NCBI GenBank assembly: GCA_031271125.1
Contig: JAISWH010000082.1
Span: 1-33,620 of the forward strand
Direction of reading: 5' to 3'
Length of the DNA: 33,620 bases
From: Dysgonamonadaceae bacterium
GTDB taxonomy: Bacteria; Bacteroidota; Bacteroidia; Bacteroidales; Azobacteroidaceae
Below are positions 15,538 to 23,285 of the stretch, piece after piece. The notes under the pieces are model-generated. The model was not told the origin of the DNA and did no database searches. It saw only the letters and a list, made by a program, of their open reading frames with translations. A program made the translations under genes and the position numbers. How positions within the stretch are numbered: position 1 is the first letter of the stretch; every line of letters begins with the position of its first letter.

Positions 15538-15994
15538 AGCCTACGGAACTATCGACGAATTAAATGCTTTCATCGCTTGCCTGTTGGAAGAAATCGACAA
15601 TACGCAAGATCGTCAATTCTTATTGCGGATTCAATATAATTTGTTTACTTTGGGTAGTTATCTGGCATCGGAAGCCGGTACGATGACCTGCCCCATTTCC
15701 GAAGAAAACGTAAAGGAAATCGAATCGGAAATGGATGAGACAGACGCGATATTACCGTCGTTGAAATATTTTATACTGCCGGGAGGCTGTAAGAGCAATG
15801 CTTTGGCGCACGTCTGCCGCACCATTTGTCGCAGAGCGGAAAGAAACATCTTTAAAATTCCGGAAATCGACAAAATAGATAAAAATGCCTTGCAATATGT
15901 CAATCGTTTATCCGATTATTTCTTTTTATTTTCCCGGAAACAAAGTTTTTACAAAAAAAGTAGAGAAATTATTTGGGAAAGCCCTTGTAAATAA
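15443..15994 (+). CDS. PduO-type ATP:cob(I)alamin adenosyltransferase
   Basis: This enzyme moves the adenosyl group of ATP onto reduced cobalamin to make coenzyme B12 in the cytoplasm. I start it at the ATG at 15443 (183 residues), because the family begins MxKIYTRKGD; a longer frame from 15359 would add residues shared only with the upstream gene. Visible marks are the N-terminal ATP-binding loop TRKGDSGYTSLVGG (8-21), RLEAYGTIDELNA with R30, D37 and N40, and the second binding block VCRTICRRAERNI followed by LQYVNRLSDYFFLFSR. The final residues (WESPCK) differ from common ends. It overlaps the methyltransferase-like gene by 95 nt. No cobalamin riboswitch is seen nearby; the gene probably depends on the porQ/cmk promoter. 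Confidence 0.93.
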   Translation: MAKSKIYTRKGDSGYTSLVGGERISKTSPRLEAYGTIDELNAFIACLLEEIDNTQDRQFLLRIQYNLFTLGSYLASEAGTMTCPISEENVKEIESEMDETDAILPSLKYFILPGGCKSNALAHVCRTICRRAERNIFKIPEIDKIDKNALQYVNRLSDYFFLFSRKQSFYKKSREIIWESPCK

Positions 15995-16014
15995 AAGAAA
16001 TATTTCTACTTTTG
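15984..16014 (+). promoter_or_regulatory. well-formed Bacteroidota promoter for the DUF2795 gene
   Basis: CTTG (15984-15987), 19 nt, TACTTTTG (16007-16014) matches both boxes and ideal spacing. It overlaps the last codons of the adenosyltransferase gene and leaves a leader of about 45 nt. Confidence 0.6.
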
Positions 16015-16064
16015 CGGAAAATTTGCATATTGCTGTTTTGTAGAATATTTTATTGTAATTTTAT

Positions 16065-16286
16065 ATGTATTGGACTTTAGAATTGGCTTCAAAATTAGAA
16101 GACGCACCATGGCCTGCAAGTAAGGATGAGTTGATTGATTATGCACTTCGATCTGGCGCTCCTCAGGAAGTCATTGAAAATCTTCAGGATATGGAAGATG
16201 AAGGGGAAATTTATGAATCTATTGAAGACATCTGGTCGGATTATCCTACTAAGGAAGATTTTTTCTTTAATGAAGATGAGTATTGA
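16065..16286 (+). CDS. DUF2795 family small acidic protein
   Basis: The 73-residue protein matches what I know of the DUF2795 family, found widely in Bacteroidota: it starts MYWTLELASKLEDAPWPASKDELIDYA and has RSGAPQEVIENLQDMEDEG, a helical fold predicted to resemble small nucleic-acid- or protein-binding modules. The C-terminal third is strongly acidic (Asp/Glu-rich). The biochemical role is unknown. It has its own strong-looking promoter and no partner gene, and is followed by a direct repeat and a decayed ATPase gene. Confidence 0.85.
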   Translation: MYWTLELASKLEDAPWPASKDELIDYALRSGAPQEVIENLQDMEDEGEIYESIEDIWSDYPTKEDFFFNEDEY

Positions 16287-16290
16287 CTAA

Positions 16291-16343
16291 ACCGTTGTTT
16301 TATTACAAATTTGTTATCTTTGTACCGTTGTTTTATTACAAAT
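16291..16343. repeat. 20-bp direct repeat with 33-bp period, holding a -7 element
   Basis: The same 20-nt string (beginning ACCGTTGTTTTATT) occurs at 16291-16310 and 16324-16343. Between the copies lies TATCTTTG (16315-16322), a TAnnTTTG -7 box, with a TTG 17 nt before it. It looks like a duplicated promoter region left from the gene now decayed at 16346-16533. Confidence 0.8.
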
Positions 16344-16345
16344 AT

Positions 16346-16533
16346 ATGATTAAACGGAATATTATCAGCGAATTTCTCGGTGCGATGGGAAATACCGATT
16401 GTTTAATCAATATACGCTTGTAGGCGGAATGACCGAAGTCGTTGCCGAATATGCCGGAAACAAAGATATTCTTTCGTTAGACAGAATTTATAATACCTTA
16501 TTATGCCGGAATATTGGAGGACTTGCTAAATAA
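16346..16533 (+). pseudogene. remnant of an AAA/DUF4143-type ATPase gene
   Basis: An ATG at 16346 opens 25 codons (MIKRNIISEFLGAMGNTD...) and stops at a TAG. In another frame the sequence reads LFNQYTLVGGMTEVVAEYA and on to LDRIYNTLL before a TAA at 16531-16533. LVGGMxEVV followed by LxxIYNxLL is the hallmark of the C-terminal part of a large family of P-loop ATPases with a DUF4143 domain, usually about 380-450 residues; MIKR is a common beginning for such proteins. So both ends survive, the P-loop and most of the middle are gone, and a frameshift joins the rest. Family naming is from memory of the motif. Confidence 0.6.
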
Positions 16534-16552
16534 GTGGGTATGAATATAATAA

Positions 16553-16582
16553 AACCCCCGATGAAAAAATCCATCGGGGGTT
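16553..16582 (-). terminator. intrinsic terminator of the RRM protein gene
   Basis: AACCCCCGATG (16553-16563) pairs perfectly with 16572-16582 around an 8-nt loop. On the minus strand the stem is followed by TTATTATATT, a good terminator tail, 20 nt past the stop codon. It can also stop plus-strand transcripts. Confidence 0.85.
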
Positions 16583-16602
16583 ATTCTTCAGTAAAGGCTT
16601 AA

Positions 16603-16908
16603 TCAATATCTATTTCTCGAATAGCCTCCGCCACCGCGGTTTCCGTTAAATTCCCTTCTTGGGCGTTCTTCCCGAGGTTTTGCTTCTGAGACTGAAATTG
16701 TACGTCCATCGTATTCAGCGCCATTTAATTCGGCAATTGCTTTTTCCGCTGATTCATCATCCAGTTCTACAAATCCGTAACCTTTGGAACGACCGGATTG
16801 ACGGTCGGTAATAACTTTAGCAGAAGTAACTGTTCCATACTCTTCAAAAAGACTTGCTAAATCGGAATCGTTTACCTTGAAACTCAAACCTGCAATAAAA
16901 ATGTTCAT
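16603..16908 (-). CDS. RRM-domain RNA-binding protein with Gly/Arg-rich tail
   Basis: The 101-residue protein is one RNA recognition motif plus a short tail. RNP2 is IFIAGL (3-8), RNP1 is KGYGFVEL (42-49), with the aromatic residues that stack on RNA. The tail from about residue 80 is Arg/Gly-rich (RPRREFNGNRGGGGYSRNRY), as in eukaryotic and cyanobacterial glycine-rich RNA-binding proteins. In Bacteroidota such proteins act as global RNA binders or chaperones, perhaps in place of missing Hfq-type regulators; that is inferred here. A strong promoter at 17045-17074 leaves an AT-rich leader of about 130 nt, and a perfect hairpin terminator follows, so it is a stand-alone, probably highly expressed unit, possibly controlled through its leader. 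Confidence 0.95.
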   Translation of the reverse strand: MNIFIAGLSFKVNDSDLASLFEEYGTVTSAKVITDRQSGRSKGYGFVELDDESAEKAIAELNGAEYDGRTISVSEAKPREERPRREFNGNRGGGGYSRNRY

Positions 16909-17044
16909 TTTAAAATAAAAATAAATGTAAAATAATAAATAAATAATTAATCAATTGAGGATTATTGCAGACTTATAGTACAAAAAACGAATAAATAACT
17001 CGAAAAATTGGCATAAAACTGTATAAAGAACTCAAATGCGAATG

Positions 17045-17074
17045 CAAAGATACGCGAATAAAATAAATAAACAA
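17045..17074 (-). promoter_or_regulatory. well-formed promoter for the RRM protein, with long leader
   Basis: On the minus strand TTG (17072-17074), 19 nt, TATCTTTG (17045-17052) matches the Bacteroidota promoter. Start of transcription would be near 17038, giving an AT-rich leader of about 130 nt before the ATG at 16908. Confidence 0.6.
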
Positions 17075-17107
17075 GGATTTTAGAAAAAATTCTTTAAAAA
17101 CCGGCTT

Positions 17108-17878
17108 TTATTCTTCCCAATTCCTGATTTTTTCAATAAAATGATACGCCGTCATGTCAATATGTAAAGGAACAAGAGCGGCATAACCGTTAGCAAGCGC
17201 CCATTCGTCATTGTTCTCATTACCGGGTTCTTCATTAAAAAACTCGCCGGTCAGCCAATAAACGCTTTTGCCGGACGGATCTTTCATTTCCTCAAATTCT
17301 TTTGTCCAGCGACCGGCTGTTTGTGAGCCGACTTTCAAGCCTTTTACCTTAGGAATATCCGGAACGTTCAAATTTAAGCAAATTCCTTTCGGAAGTCCTT
17401 CTTTAAGTACTTTTTCCGCCACTGATTTACCGAATTTAGCCGCTTCGCTGAAATCGGCATGATGGGAATAATTGGTCAAAGAAACGGCAAGGGAAGGAAC
17501 TCCGATGATACAACCTTCAAGGGCAGCGCCTACCGTTCCCGAATAAATAACGGCAACCGCCGCATTCGAACCGTGATTGATACCGGAAACAAGCAAATCG
17601 GGTTTGCGGCCCAACAACCGGTCAATTCCGATTTTAACGCAATCGACCGGCGTTCCCGTACATGCGTATATTTTCAAATCCTTTTCATCTTTCAGCAAAG
17701 AAACCCTGATAGGATTCATACTTGTAATAGCGCTTGACATCCCCGAACGAGGACCGTCGGGAGCGACGACGACGACTTCGCCCAAAGGCGCTATGGCTTC
17801 TATCAATCGGTTAATTCCCAAAGCATGGACGCCATCGTCGTTGGTTATTAAAATAAGAGGCTTTTTTGAATCTGTCAT
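17108..17878 (-). CDS. surE: 5'/3'-nucleotidase SurE
   Basis: SurE removes phosphate from 5'- and 3'-nucleoside monophosphates and short polyphosphates, usually as a dimer in the cytoplasm. The 256-residue protein carries the divalent-metal site of the family: ITNDDG (D14, D15), GPRSGMSSAIT (S45) and VSGINHGSN (N101), plus YSGTVGAALEG after it. The C-terminal part (GYAALVPLHIDMTAYH) is also typical. It follows secDF after a 79-nt gap filled by a heptamer repeat hairpin, so it may be partly uncoupled from secDF. No pcm or rpoS, its partners in Proteobacteria, is nearby. Confidence 0.97.
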   Translation of the reverse strand: MTDSKKPLILITNDDGVHALGINRLIEAIAPLGEVVVVAPDGPRSGMSSAITSMNPIRVSLLKDEKDLKIYACTGTPVDCVKIGIDRLLGRKPDLLVSGINHGSNAAVAVIYSGTVGAALEGCIIGVPSLAVSLTNYSHHADFSEAAKFGKSVAEKVLKEGLPKGICLNLNVPDIPKVKGLKVGSQTAGRWTKEFEEMKDPSGKSVYWLTGEFFNEEPGNENNDEWALANGYAALVPLHIDMTAYHFIEKIRNWEE

Positions 17879-17883
17879 AATGT

Positions 17884-17957
17884 GAATGGTGAATGGTGAA
17901 CGGTGACGGTGAAGGGTGAACGGTGTGCATTACCGTTCACCCTTCACCGTTCCCTGT
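17884..17957. repeat. GGTGAAN heptamer repeats forming a 19-bp hairpin
   Basis: The gap between surE and secDF consists of imperfect GGTGAAT/GGTGAAC/GGTGAAG units. Bases 17906-17924 are perfectly complementary to 17932-17950, with a 7-nt loop. On the minus strand this follows the secDF stop by a few bases and likely acts as a terminator or mRNA 3'-end stabiliser. Copy number is likely to vary between strains. Confidence 0.85.
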
Positions 17958-20942
17958 TCACTTTTTCAGCCGCCTGTTCTGTATTTCGTAAGCGATTGGC
18001 GCTGCTGTAAACAACGACGACAATGTTCCGATAAATATACCAAGTAACATAGCGAACGAGAAACTACGGATAGCGTCCCCAGCAAAAATGAAGATGATAA
18101 TCATAACAAGAATTGAACTGAAACTCGTGTTGAATGTCCGGTCGAGCGTCGAGTTCAGAGCGCCGTTAAACAGTTCATACTTGGACCGGCTCGGATACAG
18201 ATGCGTATATTCGCGCACACGGTCGAAGATAACCACTTTGTCGTTGATCGAATAACCAATCACCGTCAGGATAGCGCCGATAAATGTTTGATCTACTTCC
18301 AGCGAGAACGGAACGAATCCCCAGAGAATGGCGTATACGCCGATAACGAAGAGGGCGTCGGCCGTCAATGCGACAATTGAACCGACGCTATACGAAACAT
18401 CCCTGAACCGCAATAAAATATAAAGGCCGATGGCGATAACCGCAAAGATAATGGCGAAAATAGCGCCTTGCTTAATATCTTCGGCGACAGCCGGCCCTAC
18501 GGTTTGAGAACTTCTTACATTATCGGCCATAAATTGCTCATAGCTTGCTCCGTCTTTCAGCAAAGGCTTAAACGCATCATACATTTTTTCGGTTATTTCC
18601 TTGTCAATGCCTTCCGACTTTTCGGTAATCCTGTAATTGGTCGAAACGCGCACTTGTTCGGATTTTCCGTAAGTGATTATGCTCGGAGTATGATTTTCGA
18701 AATAGGGATCGAGTAATTCTTGCGCTTGAACGGTATTTATCGGTTGATCAAAAAGTACAACATAATTTCGTCCGCCGGTAAAATCAATCCCTTGATTCAA
18801 TCCCCTGATAGCAAAAACGCCTACACAGATGATAAGAATCACTATATTGACAATATAAATCAACTTCCTGTTTTTCATCAAGTTGTAAGCCGGGTTTACC
18901 AGGAAGTTCTTCGTCAACGGAGTCGTGAAAGACAAATCCAATAATTTTCCTTTTTCCATTAAATACGAATAAATCACACGGGTCAGGAACACGGCTGTGA
19001 AGAACGAGATAACAATACCGAAAATCAAAGTAGTTGCAAAACCCCGGATAGGACCGGATCCGAAAATATAGAGGATAAAGCCGGTGATAATCGAAGTCAA
19101 GTTGGAGTCGAAAATAGCCGAGAAAGCCTTCTTATAACCTTCCTCGACGGCTTTTTTCACCTGCTTGCCGCCTCTGATTTCTTCCTTGATGCGTTCGTAG
19201 ATTAACACGTTTGCATCCACCGCGATAGCCAAAGCCAAGACGATACCTGCTATACCCGAAAGCGTCAATACGGCATGGAAAGATGCCAAAAATCCCAAAG
19301 TAAAGAATAAGTTAAGCAGCAAAGCGAAGTTGGCAATCATACCGGGTTTAAGTCCGTAAACTACAATCAGGTAAGCCAATAAAACGATAAGTGCAAAGAT
19401 AAAAGAGATGAATCCTTTGTTAATAGCTTCCTGTCCCAGAGACGGGCCGACTACTTCTTCCTGAACAATATGCGCCGGAGCCGACATTTTACCGGATTTC
19501 AACACATTTGCCAAGTCTTTGGCTTCTTCCTGTGTGAAATGACCGGAGATATTCGATTGTCCGTTAGGAATTTCGCTGTTTACTACAGGAGCGGAATAAA
19601 CCTGATCGTCCAAAACAATGGCTACGCACCGGCCGATATTTTCTTTGGTCAGGCGCGCCCATTTTTTAGCGCCTTCGCTGTTCATTCTCATGCTAACTTC
19701 CGCAGCATTGGTATGTTGGCTAAATTCGTCCGTAGCGTCGGTTACGACGTCGCCTTCCAGCGGCGCCCTACCGTTACGGGTAGTAACTTTGAGTGCATAT
19801 AACCGGTAAAAACTTTCTTGTTCGTCGATCGGACTTACTCCCCATCTCAATTTTAATTGTCGCGGGAACACATCTTGTACTCTTTTCATGCTCAAGTACC
19901 TATCGACCGTTTTCATGTCAATTTTCCGAACGGTTCCAACGATAGGGCCTCCACCTTCGGTCATATCGGGATTCATATTTAACAAATAAAATAACGGGAA
20001 ATTCTTTTGGAAATAATCCGCATCATTTGCTTCGGCAGTATTTTCGGTTGCTTCGTTTTCCAATTCATCGCTGTCGGCAAGTAAAGAATCCGGTAGTGTT
20101 TCCGTTTCCGTAGCATCGGTTAACAGTTCATCCGGAACGGTCGCATCAGCAACGGCAGCTGTCTGGGATTGAGCGTTTGCTATTGAATCCCTGATAATTG
20201 CGTTCGCATCCAACAACGCCTGATGTATTTCTTTTTCTTCGTAAGTTTCCCAAAACTCAAGGTTTGCGCTACCTTGCAGCAAAGACCGTACACGTTCGGG
20301 TTCCTTAATACCCGGAAGTTCGATAGAAATGCGTCCGTCGACTTGCATTTTTTGAATATTGGGTGCAACCACGCCAAACCGGTCGATACGGGTACGAAGC
20401 ACATTGAATGAGTTGTCGATTGCACTTTTTAACTCTGCCCTTAAAACACTTTCTACTTGTGCATCCGAACTTTGGGGTTGAATCTTATCTTTCAGTTCGA
20501 AAGTGCTGAAAATAGCCGATAAGCGGGCATTTTTGTCCAATTTATGATACTCTTCCGTAAACAACGAAATGTAATCCTGGGTGCTTGTAGCCTGTCGTGC
20601 AGTAGCATTGGCCAATGCTTGATTGAAATTAGCATCCGGATTATGATTGGCTAACGATTTCAGGATGTCGGCCACGCTAATTTCCATAATAACACTCATC
20701 CCGCCTTTCAGGTCAAGACCTAAGTTTAACTCCATCGTACGGCTTTTTTTCAGGGAGTATCCCAACCATACTTTTTTTGTAGACAATGAATCAAGATAAT
20801 GACTCTCGCTTCCATAGCCTGTGGCCGCATATTCTTTCGCTTTTTTGTAATATTTATTTGTCACAAATGTAAACGACAAATAAAATAAACATACCAAACT
20901 CAATAGCACGGCAAAGACTGTTACAAATCCTTTGTTTTGCAT
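17958..20942 (-). CDS. secDF: protein translocase subunit SecDF (fused SecD-SecF)
   Basis: SecDF uses the proton gradient to help pull exported proteins through SecYEG. This 994-residue protein joins both subunits, as usual in Bacteroidota. SecD marks: an N-terminal membrane helix (about 5-28), LGLDLKGGM (75-82), the large periplasmic region, LSGIAGIVLALAIAVDANVL and IYERIKEE. SecF marks: a helix after residue 690, GIDFTGG, and GYSINDKVVIFDRVRE near the C-terminus; about twelve membrane helices in all. Between about residues 262 and 309 is a strongly acidic, low-complexity insert (Asp/Glu/Thr/Ala-rich) in the first periplasmic domain. The gene has a -7 element 56 nt upstream and stands apart from yajC. 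Confidence 0.97.
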   Translation of the reverse strand: MQNKGFVTVFAVLLSLVCLFYLSFTFVTNKYYKKAKEYAATGYGSESHYLDSLSTKKVWLGYSLKKSRTMELNLGLDLKGGMSVIMEISVADILKSLANHNPDANFNQALANATARQATSTQDYISLFTEEYHKLDKNARLSAIFSTFELKDKIQPQSSDAQVESVLRAELKSAIDNSFNVLRTRIDRFGVVAPNIQKMQVDGRISIELPGIKEPERVRSLLQGSANLEFWETYEEKEIHQALLDANAIIRDSIANAQSQTAAVADATVPDELLTDATETETLPDSLLADSDELENEATENTAEANDADYFQKNFPLFYLLNMNPDMTEGGGPIVGTVRKIDMKTVDRYLSMKRVQDVFPRQLKLRWGVSPIDEQESFYRLYALKVTTRNGRAPLEGDVVTDATDEFSQHTNAAEVSMRMNSEGAKKWARLTKENIGRCVAIVLDDQVYSAPVVNSEIPNGQSNISGHFTQEEAKDLANVLKSGKMSAPAHIVQEEVVGPSLGQEAINKGFISFIFALIVLLAYLIVVYGLKPGMIANFALLLNLFFTLGFLASFHAVLTLSGIAGIVLALAIAVDANVLIYERIKEEIRGGKQVKKAVEEGYKKAFSAIFDSNLTSIITGFILYIFGSGPIRGFATTLIFGIVISFFTAVFLTRVIYSYLMEKGKLLDLSFTTPLTKNFLVNPAYNLMKNRKLIYIVNIVILIICVGVFAIRGLNQGIDFTGGRNYVVLFDQPINTVQAQELLDPYFENHTPSIITYGKSEQVRVSTNYRITEKSEGIDKEITEKMYDAFKPLLKDGASYEQFMADNVRSSQTVGPAVAEDIKQGAIFAIIFAVIAIGLYILLRFRDVSYSVGSIVALTADALFVIGVYAILWGFVPFSLEVDQTFIGAILTVIGYSINDKVVIFDRVREYTHLYPSRSKYELFNGALNSTLDRTFNTSFSSILVMIIIFIFAGDAIRSFSFAMLLGIFIGTLSSLFTAAPIAYEIQNRRLKK

Positions 20943-20997
20943 TTGATTTTATAATTTATTTTTGACATTAATTCCTACCGCCTTAAATTTCAGCCTG

Positions 20998-21005
20998 CAA
21001 ATATA
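20998..21005 (-). promoter_or_regulatory. -7 promoter element for secDF
   Basis: TATATTTG on the minus strand fits TAnnTTTG, 55 nt before the secDF ATG; no well-spaced -33 box. The remaining gap to 21125 shows nothing further. Confidence 0.4.
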
Positions 21006-21125
21006 GTATATTTTGAGCAATTACCCTATAAAATTTTCGTAAAATGTTTTATATTTTTCAAAATATTCTACTTAATCGCGAGTCTTTGGCGTCTGTTGCC
21101 TAAAACACCAAAAACTAAGCCGTGT

Positions 21126-22064
21126 TTATTTCCAATTGATAAAATCTTTGACGATGTATTCCGGCCTTTCCTTCACTTCGTCAAAAAGAATACCGATGTA
21201 TTGTCCTAAAACGCCGATAGTAAGCAGTTGGATTCCCCCGAAAAAAATCACAATAATCATGATGGAAGTCCAACCGGATTCGGCATTGGTATATCCGAAA
21301 AGTTTACCGAGAATGTACCACAATGCCATGAAAATACCGATTACTACGGTGGCAAACCCCAGACCGGTAGCCATTAACAACGGTTTTTTGGAAAAATAAA
21401 ACAAAGCTGTTGTACCGAACGATACCATTTTTTTCAAAGGATATTTTGTTTCTCCGGCAAAACGGGCTTCTCTTTCGTAATAAAAAGGCACTTGCTTGAA
21501 TCCGACCCAGGATATTAATCCGCGAATGTATTTGCCTCGTTCTTTGAAACGTTTGAATTGTTCGATAATCTGCGAATCAATCAACCGGAAATCACCCGTA
21601 TCCAATGGAAAATCCACTTCCGACATTTTATTCAATGCGCGATAAAATTTTTTAGCCGTCCACAGTTTGAATTTACTTTCGCCGGCCCGTTTTCTCCTTA
21701 CACAATAGACCACATTGGCTTGCTCCTCCTCCTGTTTGGCCAGCAAATCCGGAATCAGTTCGGGCGGGTCTTGCAAATCCGCGTCAATAATAACGGCAAA
21801 GTCGGTGGTACAGTGATGAATACCGGCTGTCACAGCGGCTTGATGCCCAAAGTTCCGGGAAAAATTAATGACTTTCACCGACTGGTCTTTTTTAGCGATA
21901 TTTGATAAAATATCCAAGGTTTTATCCTTACTTCCATCGTTGATAAATAGCATTTGCGAGGAAACCAAATGCAGAGAATCCACTATCGTTTTGATTCGCC
22001 TGTAGGTTGTCTCAATCACAAATTCTTCATTATAACAAGGGATAATAATGCTTAGTGTTTTCAT
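21126..22064 (-). CDS. GT2 glycosyltransferase, GtrB/DPM1-like
   Basis: The enzyme likely moves a sugar from a nucleotide donor to a polyprenyl phosphate on the inner face of the membrane. The 312-residue protein begins LSIIIPCYNEE, with INDGSKDKT (41-49), RNFGHQAAVTAGI (70-82) and the metal-binding DADLQDPPE (94-102), which together define the family that includes dolichyl-phosphate mannose synthase and GtrB. Two C-terminal membrane helices (about 228-252 and 264-288) are typical of the GtrB branch. A GtrA-like gene is 38 nt upstream; GtrA proteins are thought to flip the lipid-linked sugar made by GtrB, so the two are plausible partners. The sugar is not known. Confidence 0.93.
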   Translation of the reverse strand: MKTLSIIIPCYNEEFVIETTYRRIKTIVDSLHLVSSQMLFINDGSKDKTLDILSNIAKKDQSVKVINFSRNFGHQAAVTAGIHHCTTDFAVIIDADLQDPPELIPDLLAKQEEEQANVVYCVRRKRAGESKFKLWTAKKFYRALNKMSEVDFPLDTGDFRLIDSQIIEQFKRFKERGKYIRGLISWVGFKQVPFYYEREARFAGETKYPLKKMVSFGTTALFYFSKKPLLMATGLGFATVVIGIFMALWYILGKLFGYTNAESGWTSIMIIVIFFGGIQLLTIGVLGQYIGILFDEVKERPEYIVKDFINWK

Positions 22065-22097
22065 AAATTTTATTTTTTACCTCCGCCCAACTTTCTA

Positions 22098-22122
22098 ATC
22101 CCCTAAAGGGGCCGGGGGGTAC
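22098..22122. repeat. GC-rich dispersed repeat at the 3' end of gtrA
   Basis: Plus-strand ATCCCCTAAAGGGGCCGGGG followed by GGTAC. On the minus strand the TACCCCCCGGCCCC core matches TACCCCCCAGCCCC at 30380-30393, so the two loci share a repeat family. The stop codon of gtrA (22103-22105) lies inside. Confidence 0.7.
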
Positions 22123-22567
22123 TATTTTTAAATGTGAAATATTTATTTAATATGAAATTCAAAACAGTATAAAAAACATTTCCGATTATTTGGCAAACAA
22201 ACGAGTAATTAATGGAATAATTTAAAATTTTCACGCTTGTCAAAGAAATGCTGTTATTTAGCAAAATCAACAGTAAAAGTTGTGATACATAGCAAATTAG
22301 AAATACACTCATGAATCTGATAAATTCCGATTGCCAACGCGCTTTACTGTGGAAAGTCCATTTGCGATTAAAAACGAAACTATTGATCAAACCTGCCGCA
22401 TAACCGGCTATGTTTGAAACGGTATTTTCAAAAGTTGTCGCCTTTGCAGTCCCCGAAATACCAAAAATAAAATGCAGCATCAGTCCTATAACCGTAAGCG
22501 TAATAAGTGTATTTATTACGCCGACAATACCATATTTAATCGACTGAATCAGAAAGCTGTTTCTCAT
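22103..22567 (-). CDS. GtrA-like membrane protein
   Basis: GtrA-like proteins are small inner-membrane proteins with four helices, thought to translocate polyprenyl-phosphate-linked sugars. This 154-residue protein has helices at about 11-32, 46-64, 83-103 and 122-142, the family motif KYGIVGVINT near the start, INSFVFNRKWTF after helix 2 and NFILNKYFTFK at the end. The family usually finishes there; the last seven residues (NSTPRPL) and the TAG come from the GC-rich repeat at 22098-22122. It is 4 nt from the unknown gene upstream and 38 nt from the GtrB-like GT2 downstream, so the three are one message. Confidence 0.92.
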   Translation of the reverse strand: MRNSFLIQSIKYGIVGVINTLITLTVIGLMLHFIFGISGTAKATTFENTVSNIAGYAAGLINSFVFNRKWTFHSKARWQSEFIRFMSVFLICYVSQLLLLILLNNSISLTSVKILNYSINYSFVCQIIGNVFYTVLNFILNKYFTFKNSTPRPL

Positions 22568-22571
22568 CTGT

Positions 22572-23285
22572 TTATTTGTATTGCAATTCCCTGCGAATAT
22601 CTTCTTCCGAAAATAATTTCACATTGGTAATGATAAAGCTACTGTTGATGAAATTGCCGTATTGATTACATTCATTGGTGGCATTTTCAAACAGGGCTTT
22701 GATATTGACATCAATGTTTATCAGGAAAAGAATTGTAAAATAATTTTCTGCAATTTTTACTTCTTCTACTTCACCGCCATGCTGCTCAATGGCATAAGAC
22801 ATTTCTTTTTCAACCAATTCACGTTGATAGTTCGAAAAAGACCGGAGATGATTGGCTTTGAAAAAAGCCGAGAAGCGTAATTTATCCCCTTTTCCGCCCA
22901 AGCCGGTCGAAATAAAAATTTTTTTTTCATCGGTCAATTCCGACTCTAAAGTAATTTTTGCTTGCACAAGAGACATCATAGTCCAGTCGTCCCCATGCCC
23001 TTTACTGTAAGATTCAATTGTCCGGTAGGCTTTGATATCACCCGAAACCGCCAGGTAAGCAAGAGCATATTTCAATTCTTTCGGCGAAGATTCCGGCGAA
23101 AGAAGGACTTCTATTTGCTCTTCAATCGAAGTCGGCAGGGTGTCGTTCCTGACATTTTCGGAATAGCGGAAATACTCCATTTGCTTATCCACAGGGACGC
23201 TCGTTTCCAGAAAGTGCAACTGGCCTTTCAGCCCTTCCAGCGATTGCTGAAGACCTTTGAATACATTATCTCTATCGTTTCTCAT
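22572..23285 (-). CDS. conserved hypothetical soluble protein
   Basis: I do not recognise this protein. I use the ATG at 23285 (237 residues, MRNDRDNVFKGLQQSLEG); the frame is open 11 codons further, but that part lies inside the upstream glycosyltransferase gene. There is no signal peptide or membrane segment. The first part is helical and acidic; SPKELKYALAYLAVSGDIKAY (about 77-97) looks like a HEAT-type helical pair. The second half (about 120-237) alternates beta-like and helical stretches with ISTGLGGKGDKLRFSAFF as its most distinctive block. It overlaps the GT2 gene upstream by 14 nt and precedes gtrA by 4 nt, so it is expressed with lipid-glycosylation genes. Confidence 0.75.
   Translation of the reverse strand: MRNDRDNVFKGLQQSLEGLKGQLHFLETSVPVDKQMEYFRYSENVRNDTLPTSIEEQIEVLLSPESSPKELKYALAYLAVSGDIKAYRTIESYSKGHGDDWTMMSLVQAKITLESELTDEKKIFISTGLGGKGDKLRFSAFFKANHLRSFSNYQRELVEKEMSYAIEQHGGEVEEVKIAENYFTILFLINIDVNIKALFENATNECNQYGNFINSSFIITNVKLFSEEDIRRELQYK

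Noticed and set aside
15443..16064. Possible cobalamin riboswitch near the adenosyltransferase gene
   Set aside because: No long structured leader is present; the gene begins inside the preceding gene.
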